DNA of 64,000 bases from Terriglobia bacterium (GCA_021325035.1 JAJPHW010000024.1:1-64000); one strand, 5' to 3'. Positions 17,502-26,318 are shown, counted from the first letter of the stretch. The notes: generated from the letters alone by a model not told the origin. Numbers and translations are program-made.

Positions 17502-18911
17502 TTGGCAACAGCTAGCGCGCCACAACAGATCACAGAGAATCCCCCCGCTCTCACCGCAGTACCTAACCGGAAAAAATCGGTTCGCCTCACGCTTTGGCCC
17601 CTGGTCGCCGCCACCTTCTTTATGGTGTCAGGCGGAACATATGGGACCGAAGATATCGTCCACGGCGCGGGATACGGGAAAGCGATTCTGATTCTGCTGC
17701 TCACTCCGATTCTCTGGAGCCTACCCACTGCATTCATGATCGGTGAACTCTCGAGCGCACTGCCCTACGAGGGCGGTTATTACGCCTGGGTGCGCCGCGC
17801 CATGGGCAATTTCTGGGGATTTCAGGAAGCATGGCTTTCGCTGGTTGCGTCCATTTTCGACATGGCGATTTACCCGACGCTGTTTGTCACATATTTGACG
17901 ACGATGTTCCCCTGGTTCCAGGAAAATCATCGGGGTTTAGTGGTGGGGATTGCCGTCATTGCTATGTGCGCGATTTTAAATATCGCGGGCGTGAAAGTTG
18001 TTTCGACAACTTCATTGTGGATGTTCTTCGCGCTGTCCGCGCCATTCGCAGCGATTGTGCTGCTCGCGCCCTTTAAGTTTGGTGCGCTGGCCAATGCTGT
18101 GACCAAACCGACGACCTCCAACGTGGATATTCTCGGCGGATTACTCATCTGCATGTGGAATTACATGGGATGGGATAACGCCTCGACGATTGCCACGGAA
18201 GTCGAACGCCCGCAGCGAACTTATCCGCGTGCGATGCTGGTTGCAGTGTGCATCGTTGCGCTGAGCTACATGCTGCCGTTTGGCGCGATGTGGATGACCA
18301 AGCTGCCAGCCTCCGCGTGGGAAACCGGATCATGGGCAGAGATCGCCGGATTGCTCGGCGGCCCATTGCTCCGCGTCGCGGTCGTGCTCGGTGGAATGAT
18401 CAGCGCCTTCGGTATGTTCAATGCGCTGGTGATGAGCTACTCTCGGTTGCCCCTGGCGATGGCGCAGGATGGCATGTTGCCGGGAATTTTTGCCAAGCTG
18501 CATCCAAAGTCGCGAGCGCCCTGGGTCTCGATTATCGCGCTGGCGATTTTATGGGCGCCGTGCCTGCTGCTCGGTTTTGAGCGGCTGATTACGCTCGACA
18601 TTCTGATTTACGGGCTCAGCCTCGGCCTTGAGTTCGCGGCATTGGCGGTTCTGCGCGTTCGTGAGCCAGAGCTAAAGCGGCCATTCCGCGTCCCCGGTGG
18701 AATTTTCGGCGCATTTGCTATTGGCGTTCCGCCGGTGCTGATGCTGGCCTTCGATTTGATTCATAGCGAACACGAATCCGTATGGAACATGAGTTCACTG
18801 GAGTTCGGAGCGATCCTGATCGGCTTGGGTGTGGTGGCTTACGGAGTGAATCGTCTGCTGAAACCGGAAGGCTGGGCGGTAAGCGAGCAGACACCACAGC
18901 CTCAGGAATAA
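17502..18911 (+). CDS. APC-family amino acid permease
   Basis: The 469-residue product is a polytopic membrane protein with about 12 helices. The first helix carries VSGGTYGTEDIV, matching the glycine-rich unwound TM1 of APC transporters, and YEGGYYAWVRRAMGNFWGFQEAW matches TM3 of the family. It should carry amino acids or polyamines by cation symport or exchange; specificity cannot be read. The start is TTG at 17502, preceded by GAGGAGGA, because there is no suitable ATG before the first helix. A strong terminator follows at 18936. Confidence 0.9.
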   Translation: MATASAPQQITENPPALTAVPNRKKSVRLTLWPLVAATFFMVSGGTYGTEDIVHGAGYGKAILILLLTPILWSLPTAFMIGELSSALPYEGGYYAWVRRAMGNFWGFQEAWLSLVASIFDMAIYPTLFVTYLTTMFPWFQENHRGLVVGIAVIAMCAILNIAGVKVVSTTSLWMFFALSAPFAAIVLLAPFKFGALANAVTKPTTSNVDILGGLLICMWNYMGWDNASTIATEVERPQRTYPRAMLVAVCIVALSYMLPFGAMWMTKLPASAWETGSWAEIAGLLGGPLLRVAVVLGGMISAFGMFNALVMSYSRLPLAMAQDGMLPGIFAKLHPKSRAPWVSIIALAILWAPCLLLGFERLITLDILIYGLSLGLEFAALAVLRVREPELKRPFRVPGGIFGAFAIGVPPVLMLAFDLIHSEHESVWNMSSLEFGAILIGLGVVAYGVNRLLKPEGWAVSEQTPQPQE

Positions 18912-18935
18912 AGATTCAAAGGCAAATAAATATAA

Positions 18936-18964
18936 GGGACCGGAGTTCCGGTCCCTTTTTGTTT
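18936..18964 (+). terminator. rho-independent terminator of the permease gene
   Basis: GGGACCGGA and its complement (18936-18944, 18947-18955) form a tight 9-bp stem with a 2-base loop, followed by TTTTTGTTT. It lies eight bases from the convergent DUF2383 stop and could work from both sides. Confidence 0.9.
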
Positions 18965-18971
18965 AAGGTAA

Positions 18972-19421
18972 TCAGGCGGCTCGCGCTTCATCGCGCAGAG
19001 CTTTGATCTTGTCATGCGCCTGCTGCACGGAATTGGCCTGACGGCGAACCATGTCTGCGATATTTGCCGGCAGATGCGCTGCAAGAGCCTTCTTGTACGA
19101 CTCTTTGGCAGAATCTTCGCCGGATTCGATTGATTCCAGAATCGTCTTGTCTCCTCCACCCAAGGCAACCTTCGTATCAATCCACGCGCGATGAAGAGTG
19201 CCTCCTACCGAACCGGAGACTTTTTCATCTTTCTTGCCGAGATGCAGGAGTTCAGCTTGCAGTTCTTCCGCAAATCGTCCCCGTTGCAGACCCTCTTCAT
19301 AAAAAAGCGTCTTGAGATCGGGCCGCTTTACATGCGAAGCGGCATCTTGATAGCCTTTTTGGCCATCGCGGCAGGTCTCGATGAGATCTTTTATGACATC
19401 TACGGTATTATTTTCGTCCAC
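18972..19421 (-). CDS. DUF2383 (PA2169-type) four-helix bundle protein
   Basis: The 149-residue product is almost all helical and matches the ferritin-like PA2169 family: an N-terminal helix with IKDLIETCRDGQKGYQDAA, then FYEEGLQRGRFAEELQAEL, GGTLHRAWIDTKVALGGGDKTIL and a last helix ending DKIKALRDEA. The family is linked to stress and stationary phase but its chemistry is unknown. GTG at 19421 is chosen because GGAGG lies seven bases upstream; the longer frame from 19448 has no such support. It is divergent from the HspR-like gene 100 bp away. Confidence 0.85.
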   Translation of the reverse strand: MDENNTVDVIKDLIETCRDGQKGYQDAASHVKRPDLKTLFYEEGLQRGRFAEELQAELLHLGKKDEKVSGSVGGTLHRAWIDTKVALGGGDKTILESIESGEDSAKESYKKALAAHLPANIADMVRRQANSVQQAHDKIKALRDEARAA

Positions 19422-19521
19422 GATTGAACCTCCGCCACTTGGATGCAAATAAGCGAGTTGGGTTTGGCGAAGTTCGCGAGAAATCAGCGGAATGCTCTAG
19501 AATCATAAATGAGGCAAAACG

Positions 19522-19923
19522 GTGACTAAGCGGAAATCCAAAGGCGCATACATGATCTCGGCGGTCGCTGAGATGTATGGCATCCATCCGCAGACGCTGC
19601 GATTGTATGAGCGCGAAGGTCTGCTCAAACCATCGCGCACCGAAGGCAACACCCGCCTTTACACCGACGAAGATTTGCAGCGCTTGGAATTTATTTTGTC
19701 GCTGGCCCGCGATTTGGGCGTGAACATTAGCGGGATGGCGATCATTCTGCAAATGCGCGAGCGCATGGAAGAAATGCAGCGCCAAATTCAGGATTTCGTG
19801 AAATACATTCAAGAAGAAGTGCTGTCGCGCGCCAGCGCGGCGGCAGACCCGTCGAAGGGTGCGATTGTGCCGATAAGAAGAGCTATTGTGACGCCAGCTC
19901 CAGTAAAGAAAAAGCACACGTAG
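19522..19923 (+). CDS. MerR-family regulator, HspR-like
   Basis: The 133-residue product has a MerR winged helix (MISAVAEMYGIHPQTLRLYE, GLLKPSRTEGNTRLYTDED) and a short coiled coil (about 70-100). The phrase YMISVAAEM-like start, YEREGLLxPxRTxGNxRLY and short C-terminal helix are those of HspR, the repressor of dnaK/clpB operons in Actinobacteria. It may control the dnaK, dnaJ or hsp20 genes in this window, though none shows a proper HAIR operator. The tail (about 105-133) is basic and variable. Start is GTG with GAGG eight bases upstream. The HDAC-family gene follows after 14 bp, probably in one operon. Confidence 0.85.
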   Translation: MTKRKSKGAYMISAVAEMYGIHPQTLRLYEREGLLKPSRTEGNTRLYTDEDLQRLEFILSLARDLGVNISGMAIILQMRERMEEMQRQIQDFVKYIQEEVLSRASAAADPSKGAIVPIRRAIVTPAPVKKKHT

Positions 19924-19937
19924 CGAGCTAATCGCGC

Positions 19938-20903
19938 ATGCTGCCCTTCAAGCTCATCTACAGCGAGGATTATTACCTGCCGATTGGCGCGCATGTGTTT
20001 CCGGCGGAGAAGTATCGCCGTATTCATGACAGGCTGATTGAAACAAATGTTGCCGCCGTGAGTGATTTTCTTAAGCCGCAGCGTGCATCTGACGAAGACA
20101 TTCTTCTCGTCCATACGCAGGAATATGTTCGCAAGCTGAAAACTGGCACGCTTTCGCCACGCGAAGAAATGCAGTTGGAAGTTCCCTTCTCGCCGGAATT
20201 AGTGCGGGCGTTCTGGCTGGCGGCAGGTGGATCCATACTCGCTGCACAATGCGCCCTCAAAGACAAAATCGCCATCAACATCGGCGGAGGATTCCATCAT
20301 GCTTTTCCCGACCATGGCGAGGGCTTTTGCATGATCAATGACGTCGCCGTCGCCATCCGCGCGATGCAGCGCGATAAAAAGATCGATCGTGCAATGACGG
20401 TGGACTGCGACGTGCACCAAGGCAACGGGACCGCAGCAATCTTTGCTGGAGCAAAGGCAAACGCTGATGTGCTGCCTTCAAATCCAATCGTGCAACGATC
20501 TCTGCAAAGCTCGACCGGCGTTTTCACCATCTCGCTACATCAACAGAACAACTATCCCTCTTACAAGCCGCCATCCTCCATAGACATGGACTTGCCCGAC
20601 GGTATCGGCGATAACGCCTACCTTTCATGGCTCGACAATGCTCTCAGTTCCGGATTGCGGCAATTTTCGCCAGACTTGATCTGCTATATCGCAGGAGCTG
20701 ATCCGTATAAAGAAGATCAACTCGGTGGACTGGCGCTCACCATTGAAGGACTCAAGAAACGAGACGAATTGGTATTTCGCGTAGCCCGGGCAAAGAACAT
20801 TCCAGTGATGGTGACTTATGCGGGCGGATATGCCCGGCACGTAGAAGACACGGTCACCATCCATTGCAATACCGTGCTTGCGGCTGGCAAGCTCTTCGCA
20901 TGA
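19938..20903 (+). CDS. histone deacetylase-family amidohydrolase
   Basis: The 321-residue product has the arginase/HDAC fold motifs: GGGFHHAFPDHGEGFCMIND (the paired active-site His), DCDVHQGNGT (zinc Asp and His) and IAGADPYKEDQLGGL (zinc Asp), then TYAGGYA near the end in place of the usual Tyr-containing loop GGY. Bacterial members act on acetylated small molecules such as acetoin-related substrates, polyamines or proteins. Start ATG at 19938 lies 14 bp after the HspR-like gene, suggesting co-transcription. All zinc ligands appear present, so activity is likely; the substrate is unknown. Confidence 0.9.
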   Translation: MLPFKLIYSEDYYLPIGAHVFPAEKYRRIHDRLIETNVAAVSDFLKPQRASDEDILLVHTQEYVRKLKTGTLSPREEMQLEVPFSPELVRAFWLAAGGSILAAQCALKDKIAINIGGGFHHAFPDHGEGFCMINDVAVAIRAMQRDKKIDRAMTVDCDVHQGNGTAAIFAGAKANADVLPSNPIVQRSLQSSTGVFTISLHQQNNYPSYKPPSSIDMDLPDGIGDNAYLSWLDNALSSGLRQFSPDLICYIAGADPYKEDQLGGLALTIEGLKKRDELVFRVARAKNIPVMVTYAGGYARHVEDTVTIHCNTVLAAGKLFA

Positions 20904-21053
20904 CGAGTTGAAAATGTCGAGTGCCTGAGAATACCCGGCGCTTTTATTCGTAAATATAAAGCGAAACAAGTGTGTGCATAATTTTGCAACTTCGTGTCTT
21001 TTGGGTATTCAAAAAGATATCCTCGAAAAACGGCTTCCCGCGCTCGTTTCCTC

Positions 21054-21081
21054 TTGACGCAGCGCAGAATCGTTGTAGAAT
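21054..21081 (+). promoter_or_regulatory. candidate promoter for the secreted protein at 21197
   Basis: TTGACG (21054-21059), 16 bp, TAGAAT (21076-21081): five of six matches in each hexamer. This predicts a leader of about 110 bases. Confidence 0.55.
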
Positions 21082-21196
21082 TCGTGCCATTCCTGCGAGA
21101 CAGGTTTCGCACGATGTTCACAGTTCTCTGAGATGTCCCGCTGCGAAAATCGAGGCGCTACCGGAATCGCAGTTTGTTTAAACCCCAGGAGGAAAG

Positions 21197-21856
21197 ATGA
21201 ATACCAAAGCAGTCCCCCGTACGTTGTTCTGCATTGCTCTTCTCACCCTCGCCAGCAGCCTATTCGCTGCAGAGGTTAAGCCTCATCAGTCCATCACCAA
21301 GGGCTCGAATATCGTTCACCAGGCCCCTGCTCCGCCGCCGGGCGTAAGCGTTCTTTACAGCAACCTCGGCCCGAAGAATAACGCTTACAACGGAAACCAA
21401 GGTTGGACGATTGCAGGCCCGCAGAGTGCGCTTGGTTTTGATCAAGCGATCGCGCAGCCTTACACGCCGGCAGCGGACTCCACAATCCAGGGTCTTCAAC
21501 TTGGATTGGGATACGTTGAAGGTGCAAACACGTTTGCAGTCGCCATCTTTACGGATGCAAGCGGATTGCCCGGCAAACCAATCAAGGTATGGAATGCAAC
21601 CAACATCGCCAACTTTGGCACTTGCTGCACCCTCGCGACCGTGGTTGACAAAGCTGGCATCAAGGTAACGGCTGGCACGCAGTATTGGGTCGTGGTCGGC
21701 TGGGACAACGCTTCAGAGACTCTGTATGGCGTGTGGGATCAAACCTACAACGGCAGCCAGGGAACAGTTGCGTTTGCTTCCACCGGAAACGGCAATGTCT
21801 GGGAAACCTTCACAGGCACCCAGAGCGCTTATGCGATTTACGGAACCACTCCGTAG
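21197..21856 (+). CDS. secreted beta-sandwich protein (choice-of-anchor-R-like)
   Basis: The 219-residue product has a signal peptide (MNTKAVPRTLFCIALLTLASS, cleavage near FAAE) and one domain of about 170 residues: LYSNLGPKNNAYNGNQGWTI, a long jelly-roll-like series of strands, IFTDASGLPGKPI and TQYWVVVGWDNA. The pattern resembles surface domains found with PEP-CTERM or similar sorting tags (choice-of-anchor R), but no sorting tag is present at the C terminus. A strong site (AGGAGG) precedes the ATG, a promoter lies upstream and a terminator follows, so it is a single-gene transcript. Function unknown. Confidence 0.8.
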   Translation: MNTKAVPRTLFCIALLTLASSLFAAEVKPHQSITKGSNIVHQAPAPPPGVSVLYSNLGPKNNAYNGNQGWTIAGPQSALGFDQAIAQPYTPAADSTIQGLQLGLGYVEGANTFAVAIFTDASGLPGKPIKVWNATNIANFGTCCTLATVVDKAGIKVTAGTQYWVVVGWDNASETLYGVWDQTYNGSQGTVAFASTGNGNVWETFTGTQSAYAIYGTTP

Positions 21857-21888
21857 ATTTCACAACAAGAACAAATTGTTACAAGAGT

Positions 21889-21922
21889 CCGGCGCTGGAA
21901 TGTTCTGGCGCCGGTTTTCTTT
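21889..21922 (+). terminator. rho-independent terminator
   Basis: CCGGCGC (21889-21895) pairs with GCGCCGG (21908-21914) and TTTTCTTT follows. Confidence 0.8.
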
Positions 21923-22045
21923 GCCTGCTAAGAATTCTCTGCCGAAACCATTCTCAAATTTTCTTCGATCCTGAGCGTTTTGGCGATCATGAGGAAGCCG
22001 CACGCAGGGTTTTCCTTCTCTGGCTGCTAAAATAAGAGATTCGCT

Positions 22046-23404
22046 ATGTTTGAGAATCTTTCAGAAAAACTACAACGCGCGTTCAAAACCCTGCGTGGGC
22101 AAGCCGTTCTCACTGAGGAGAACATCGGCGAAGCCTTGCGTGAACTTCGGCTGGCCCTGCTTGAAGCTGACGTCAACTTCAAGGTCGTCAAAGAACTGAT
22201 TGACCACATCCAGGCAAAGGCGGTTGGCCAACAAGTGGCCACTTCCCTTTCGCCCGGTGAACAGGTCATTAAGATTGTCCGCGACGAATTAGTCGCCACG
22301 CTTGGCACCGATACGGCTAGGGTGAAGTTTGCCTCGCAGCCACCGACCGTCATTCTCATGGCAGGCCTGCAAGGGTCTGGTAAGACGACAACTTCCGGCA
22401 AGCTGGCGAATTGGTTGAAAAATGGCGGACATCGGCCCTTGCTGGTTTCGGTGGACGTCTATCGCCCCGCGGCGCGTGAGCAATTAAAAGTTGTAGCGCA
22501 TGCGATTAAAGCCAACATCTACGAAGGCTCCAACGTTGAAGCCAACACAGCGACCGTCGAACGTCTGGCCAAAGAAGCGAAGCGCGAAGCCATGATTTCT
22601 GGCTCGGATGTGCTGATCGTGGATACCGCCGGCCGTTTGCATATTGATGACCAACTGATGGACGAAATGCAGTCGTTGAAGAAGATACTGAATCCGTCAG
22701 AGATTTTGTTCGTTGCGGATGCCATGACCGGGCAGGACGCCGTCCGCTCGGCTGATGAATTTCACAAGAAGCTGTCTTTGACCGGAGTTGTATTAACCAA
22801 GATGGACGGCGATGCTCGCGGCGGCGCGGCTTTATCCATTCGCCAAGTCACCGGTCAGCCGATTAAATTCATCGGCGTGGGTGAAAAGTACGATGCGCTG
22901 GAACCCTTCCATCCCGATCGCATTGTTTCCCGCATCCTCGGCATGGGCGACATTCTTTCGCTGATTGAGCGCGCCGAACAGAATGTTGACAAGAAAAAAG
23001 CGCAGGAGATGGCTTCGCGGGCGCTCAGCGGAGATGGCTTTTCGCTGGAAGATTTTCGCGACCAGCTACAACAGGTCAAGAAGATGGGATCGATCAAGAA
23101 CATCATGGGCATGTTGCCCAGCATTGGGCCATTCGCCGGAATGCAGAAGCACGCCGACAAAGTGGATGAAAAGCAGATTGGCCGCATCGAGGCCATTATC
23201 AGTTCGATGACCGCGCACGAGCGCCATCATCATGAAGTCATCAATGGCAGCCGCAGAAAGAGAATTGCTCGTGGCTCGGGAACCTCGGTCCAAGAAGTAA
23301 ATAATTTGCTTCGCCAATATGCTCAGATGCGCAAGATGTTCAAAGACATGGGCAAAGCCAGCTTTGGACGAAAACTCGCTGGCATGAAATTTCCGGGCAT
23401 GTAG
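22046..23404 (+). CDS. ffh: signal recognition particle protein Ffh
   Basis: The 452-residue product has the N domain (1-90), the GTPase G domain with AGLQGSGKTTTSGKLA (G1), DVYRPAAREQL, DTAGRLH (G3) and TKMDGDARGGAALS (G4 and closing loop), and a methionine-rich M domain (about 330-452) with GMQKHADKVDE, RRKRIARGSGTSVQEVN and a Met-rich end. It binds 4.5S RNA and signal sequences and delivers ribosomes to FtsY. No SRP RNA gene is evident nearby. The start is set by the conserved opening MFENLSEKLQ. Confidence 0.98.
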   Translation: MFENLSEKLQRAFKTLRGQAVLTEENIGEALRELRLALLEADVNFKVVKELIDHIQAKAVGQQVATSLSPGEQVIKIVRDELVATLGTDTARVKFASQPPTVILMAGLQGSGKTTTSGKLANWLKNGGHRPLLVSVDVYRPAAREQLKVVAHAIKANIYEGSNVEANTATVERLAKEAKREAMISGSDVLIVDTAGRLHIDDQLMDEMQSLKKILNPSEILFVADAMTGQDAVRSADEFHKKLSLTGVVLTKMDGDARGGAALSIRQVTGQPIKFIGVGEKYDALEPFHPDRIVSRILGMGDILSLIERAEQNVDKKKAQEMASRALSGDGFSLEDFRDQLQQVKKMGSIKNIMGMLPSIGPFAGMQKHADKVDEKQIGRIEAIISSMTAHERHHHEVINGSRRKRIARGSGTSVQEVNNLLRQYAQMRKMFKDMGKASFGRKLAGMKFPGM

Positions 23405-23450
23405 AGACAGCAACTCCTTGACGTGCCGCTGCCATTGTTGAATTTACAAG

Positions 23451-23510
23451 GGGTCCTTCGACTATTTCTTCGTGCGCCAAGCGCACGACAACTTCGCTCA
23501 GGATGACAAG
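23451..23510 (+). repeat. dispersed intergenic repeat, family B copy 1
   Basis: GGGGTCCTTCGACT, a variable hairpin (CGTGCGCcaaGCGCACG) and ACTTCGCTCAGGATGACA. The same frame of words occurs at 50871, 53770 and 53855, with shorter relatives at 51021 and 55215. Confidence 0.75.
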
Positions 23511-23536
23511 TGATTTGAGATGACAAGTGATTTGAA

Positions 23537-24229
23537 ATGAAATGGCGTTCCCTCGAAGAGTCGAGTCCAGCAACGGCCATTCGTCCCCTGGGGGAAATTT
23601 TCGCCGAGCGCAAAGCCCTCATTGCCAAATATGTTCCGGCGGAAATTCAGGCGATTCATGCGCGCACAGTTGAGCGGTTGCAATCGGAAAATATCGCGCA
23701 ACGAACATTGCCTGTCGGCGTACCCGCACCAAGCTTCGAGCTGCAAGATCACAACGGCAAGCTAGTTTCTTCCGCCCGGCTTTTTATTGATCACACCAAA
23801 ATCGTAATAATTTTCTTTCGCGGACGCTGGTGTCCGTTTTGCGTCGGTCAGCTTGAGGCCATGAATCTGATCGCGCCCGAAATTCAGAAAGCAGGAGCGG
23901 CGCTGGTGGCCATTTCTCCGCAGACAGTGAAGCAATCATTCTTTATGGCCGATCAGCACAAGCTGCGCTTTCCCCTGCTCAGCGACGCCGGCAATCAGGT
24001 CGCGCGGCACTTCGGCCTTGTCTATAGCGTCCCCGACGAACAGCGCCAGGTGTACCGCAGCGCCTTCGTCAATTTGCCCTTCGCCAATGGAGATGAAGGC
24101 TGGGAACTTCCCATTCCGGCGACCTACATTCTCGACCGCGAGGGCACGGTCGTCTATGCCTCGGCCAATGCCGACTATGCGAATCGCCCCGAACCTGCCG
24201 ATATCCTTGCAGCATTAGCAACGACTTAG
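23537..24229 (+). CDS. peroxiredoxin-like thioredoxin-fold protein (AhpC/TSA)
   Basis: The 230-residue product has an N-terminal helical segment (1-75) and an AhpC/TSA thioredoxin fold starting VPAPSFELQDHNGKLV. The active site FFRGRWCPFCVGQLEAM has a CxxC pair, as in the peroxiredoxin-like (PRX-like2) group rather than classical AhpC. A cis-proline is present in LPIPATYILDREG. It probably reduces peroxides or acts as a cytoplasmic thiol oxidoreductase; there is no signal peptide. It lies between the ffh gene and the rpsP operon, with its own upstream repeat; no operon link is clear. Confidence 0.88.
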   Translation: MKWRSLEESSPATAIRPLGEIFAERKALIAKYVPAEIQAIHARTVERLQSENIAQRTLPVGVPAPSFELQDHNGKLVSSARLFIDHTKIVIIFFRGRWCPFCVGQLEAMNLIAPEIQKAGAALVAISPQTVKQSFFMADQHKLRFPLLSDAGNQVARHFGLVYSVPDEQRQVYRSAFVNLPFANGDEGWELPIPATYILDREGTVVYASANADYANRPEPADILAALATT

Positions 24230-24247
24230 CCGCCTGCTATTTCTGGT

Positions 24248-24276
24248 TTGCCATTCCCGCTAAATTACGGCATAAT
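24248..24276 (+). promoter_or_regulatory. promoter of the rpsP operon
   Basis: TTGCCA (24248-24253), 17 bp, CATAAT (24271-24276): each hexamer has five of six consensus bases. Expected leader about 44 bases before rpsP. Confidence 0.65.
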
Positions 24277-24326
24277 AATGGTTTGTCTCACCCCTCCCGT
24301 AGGGAATAGGAAAGGAAACAAGCTCT

Positions 24327-24581
24327 GTGTTAATGATTCGTCTGTCGCGCGTGGGTGCGCGAAAACAACCGCATTATCGCGTAGTGGTGATTGAGAAGGA
24401 ACGCGCGCGCAATGGCCGTCCGGTGGAAGTAGTGGGCATTTACAATCCCCGCACCAGCCCTGCCAGCTTTGAGCTCAAGCGTGAACGGATTGACTACTGG
24501 GTTTCTAAAGGCGCCCAATTGTCAGACCGCGTGGGCAAGATTTTGAAGCTGCCGGTACCCGCTGCTACGGCTGCGTCGTAA
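24327..24581 (+). CDS. rpsP: 30S ribosomal protein bS16
   Basis: The 84-residue product reads MIRLSRVGARKQPHYRVVV then DSRxxRxG-like ERARNGRPVEVVGIYNPR, the bS16 signature. It is a structural protein of the small subunit. GTG at 24327 is favoured because AGGA lies 10 bases upstream; ATG at 24333 is an alternative and only two residues shorter. It opens the operon rpsP-khpA-rimM-trmD-rplS, an arrangement common in bacteria. Confidence 0.96.
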   Translation: MLMIRLSRVGARKQPHYRVVVIEKERARNGRPVEVVGIYNPRTSPASFELKRERIDYWVSKGAQLSDRVGKILKLPVPAATAAS

Positions 24582-24624
24582 TCGTCATTTTCAGCACACC
24601 GAGGAAATCGCCCAGGTAAATCTT

Positions 24625-24876
24625 ATGAGTGAGCAATCGTCCAACATGGTGGCTTTAATGGAGCACGCCGCCAAAGCTCTGGTGGAAAAGCCAGCGGAAG
24701 TCCTGGTCGAATCGTTCGACGAAGACGGCGAAATTGTGCTCGAAATGACTGTGTCCGAAGATGACATGGGCCGGATCATCGGCCGCCAGGGACGGACAGC
24801 GAGAGCTTTGCGTCATTTGTTGCGCGCAGCAAGCATGAAAACCAACAAGCGTTATGAGTTGGAGATTCTCGAGTAG
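24625..24876 (+). CDS. khpA: KH-domain RNA-binding protein KhpA (YlqC)
   Basis: The 83-residue product has one KH domain with the GxxG loop in DMGRIIGRQGRTARALRHLL. KhpA pairs with KhpB in several bacteria and binds many RNAs, and its gene usually sits between rpsP and rimM, exactly as here. It starts 43 bp after rpsP and its stop nearly touches rimM. The opening MSEQSSNMVALMEHAAKALV gives the family start. Confidence 0.93.
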   Translation: MSEQSSNMVALMEHAAKALVEKPAEVLVESFDEDGEIVLEMTVSEDDMGRIIGRQGRTARALRHLLRAASMKTNKRYELEILE

Positions 24877-24878
24877 GT

Positions 24879-25475
24879 TTGGTGGCGAGTTTTACAGAAA
24901 AAGAAACGGCTGCGTTCATTACTCTCGCCCGCGTTGTGAAAACGCAGGGACGGCATGGCGAAGTCGCAGTAGAAGTTCACAGCGATGTTCCCGACCGGTT
25001 TCATGAAGGCATGAAACTGTGGGCGCTGGGAGAAGATGCAAAGCGCCGCGAGTTGGAAGTAGAAAGTTTCTGGCCGCACAAAGGCGGCTTGGTTTTGAAG
25101 TTCGTTGATATTGATTCCATCAACGATGCGGAAACTCTCTTAAAGTGTGAGTTGCAGGTCCCGCAGACTGAGCGGGCAAGTTTAGACGCGGGCTGGACTT
25201 ACATTAGCGATCTCGCCGGATGCATACTGTTCGATGGTGACCGCGAAATCGGCAAAGTGGAAGATGTTCAGTTCGGCGCCGGTGAAGCGCCGCTTCTGAT
25301 TGTGAAGTCGGGCGGTACGCGGCATGAGATTCCTTACGCTGAGGCGTATATCAAGAGAGTGGATCTCGATCACAAGAAAATTGTGATGCAGTTGCCGGAA
25401 GGCATGTTGGAATTGAATGCTCCGCTGACGCAAGAAGAGAAACAGCAGCAAGCGCGCAATCGCAGGAATAATTAA
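24879..25475 (+). CDS. rimM: ribosome maturation factor RimM
   Basis: The 198-residue product has the RimM N-terminal barrel (ITLARVVKTQGRHGEVAVEV, typical of the I-x-G-x-x-G-x-x-G motif with small changes) and the PRC-barrel (DLAGCILFDGDREIGKVEDV ... LLIVKSGGTRHEIPYAEAYIKRVD). It assists assembly of the 30S head around bS19. The start is TTG at 24879 or GTG at 24882, two bases after khpA stops, so translation is coupled. The C-terminal tail (EEKQQQARNRRNN) is basic and variable. Confidence 0.93.
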   Translation: MVASFTEKETAAFITLARVVKTQGRHGEVAVEVHSDVPDRFHEGMKLWALGEDAKRRELEVESFWPHKGGLVLKFVDIDSINDAETLLKCELQVPQTERASLDAGWTYISDLAGCILFDGDREIGKVEDVQFGAGEAPLLIVKSGGTRHEIPYAEAYIKRVDLDHKKIVMQLPEGMLELNAPLTQEEKQQQARNRRNN

Positions 25476-25490
25476 TTTTAGGTCCGCCAA

Positions 25491-26306
25491 ATGAAGATCG
25501 ACATTGTCACGATCTTTCCAGATTTTTTCCGCGGACCGCTGGATTTTGGCATTATCCGCCGGGCCCGGGAAGCTGGTCTGGCGGAGATTGCAGTGCACGA
25601 TCTGCGGGCGTTTACGCATGATCGTCACAAGACTGTAGATGACCGCCCATTTGGCGGCGGCGAGGGCATGGTCCTCAAGCCGGAACCGATCTTTGAATGT
25701 ATAGAATCGTTGGGCGTCACGGCGCGAGATCGCCGTGCTGCAGGCGAAAGTGTAGTTTTGCTTTCCGCGCAGGGCAGGCGATTTGACCAAACCGTGGCGC
25801 AAGAGCTTGCCGGGCTAAGCCGAATCGTTTTCATCTGCGGCCGCTACGAGGGCGTAGATGAACGCGTCGGTCAATATCTCGCCGATCGCGAGATTTCCGT
25901 CGGCGACTTTGTGCTGAGCGGCGGCGAAATTGGCACAGCGCTGATTATTGATGCGGTCACGAGATTGATTCCCGGAGCACTCGGGAACGAAGCGTCGACG
26001 CAGCAGGAATCGTTTACGGCTCATCGCGAAAGTGCAAACGGCGATGGCCCGGATTCGACGTGCGGTTCCGGTGGATTGCTTGATTATCCACATTACACCC
26101 GGCCCGCAGATTTTCGCGGCATGGTGGTTCCGGAGGTTTTGGCGTCCGGCAATCATGATGAGATTCGCCGCTGGCGTAGGCGCACAGCTCTAGAAAAAAC
26201 GTGGCGCAATCGCCCAGATCTTTTGCAGGATGCAACATTAAGTAAGGAAGACCAGAAATTACTGGCAAGCATTAAAGCTGGAGAAACAAACACCGATATT
26301 CGGTAA
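25491..26306 (+). CDS. trmD: tRNA (guanine-N1)-methyltransferase TrmD
   Basis: The 271-residue product shows the trefoil-knot SPOUT motifs: VDDRPFGGGEGMVLKPEP, ICGRYEGVDERV and ISVGDFVLSGGE, with LLDYPHYTRP in the C-terminal part. It methylates G37 of tRNAs read by CNN codons. A run of about 17 residues (HRESANGDGPDSTCGS) is inserted between NEASTQQESF and GLLDYPHYTRP compared with the usual short linker. It starts 15 bp after rimM in the operon. Confidence 0.96.
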   Translation: MKIDIVTIFPDFFRGPLDFGIIRRAREAGLAEIAVHDLRAFTHDRHKTVDDRPFGGGEGMVLKPEPIFECIESLGVTARDRRAAGESVVLLSAQGRRFDQTVAQELAGLSRIVFICGRYEGVDERVGQYLADREISVGDFVLSGGEIGTALIIDAVTRLIPGALGNEASTQQESFTAHRESANGDGPDSTCGSGGLLDYPHYTRPADFRGMVVPEVLASGNHDEIRRWRRRTALEKTWRNRPDLLQDATLSKEDQKLLASIKAGETNTDIR

Positions 26307-26318
26307 GAGGAAACAATT

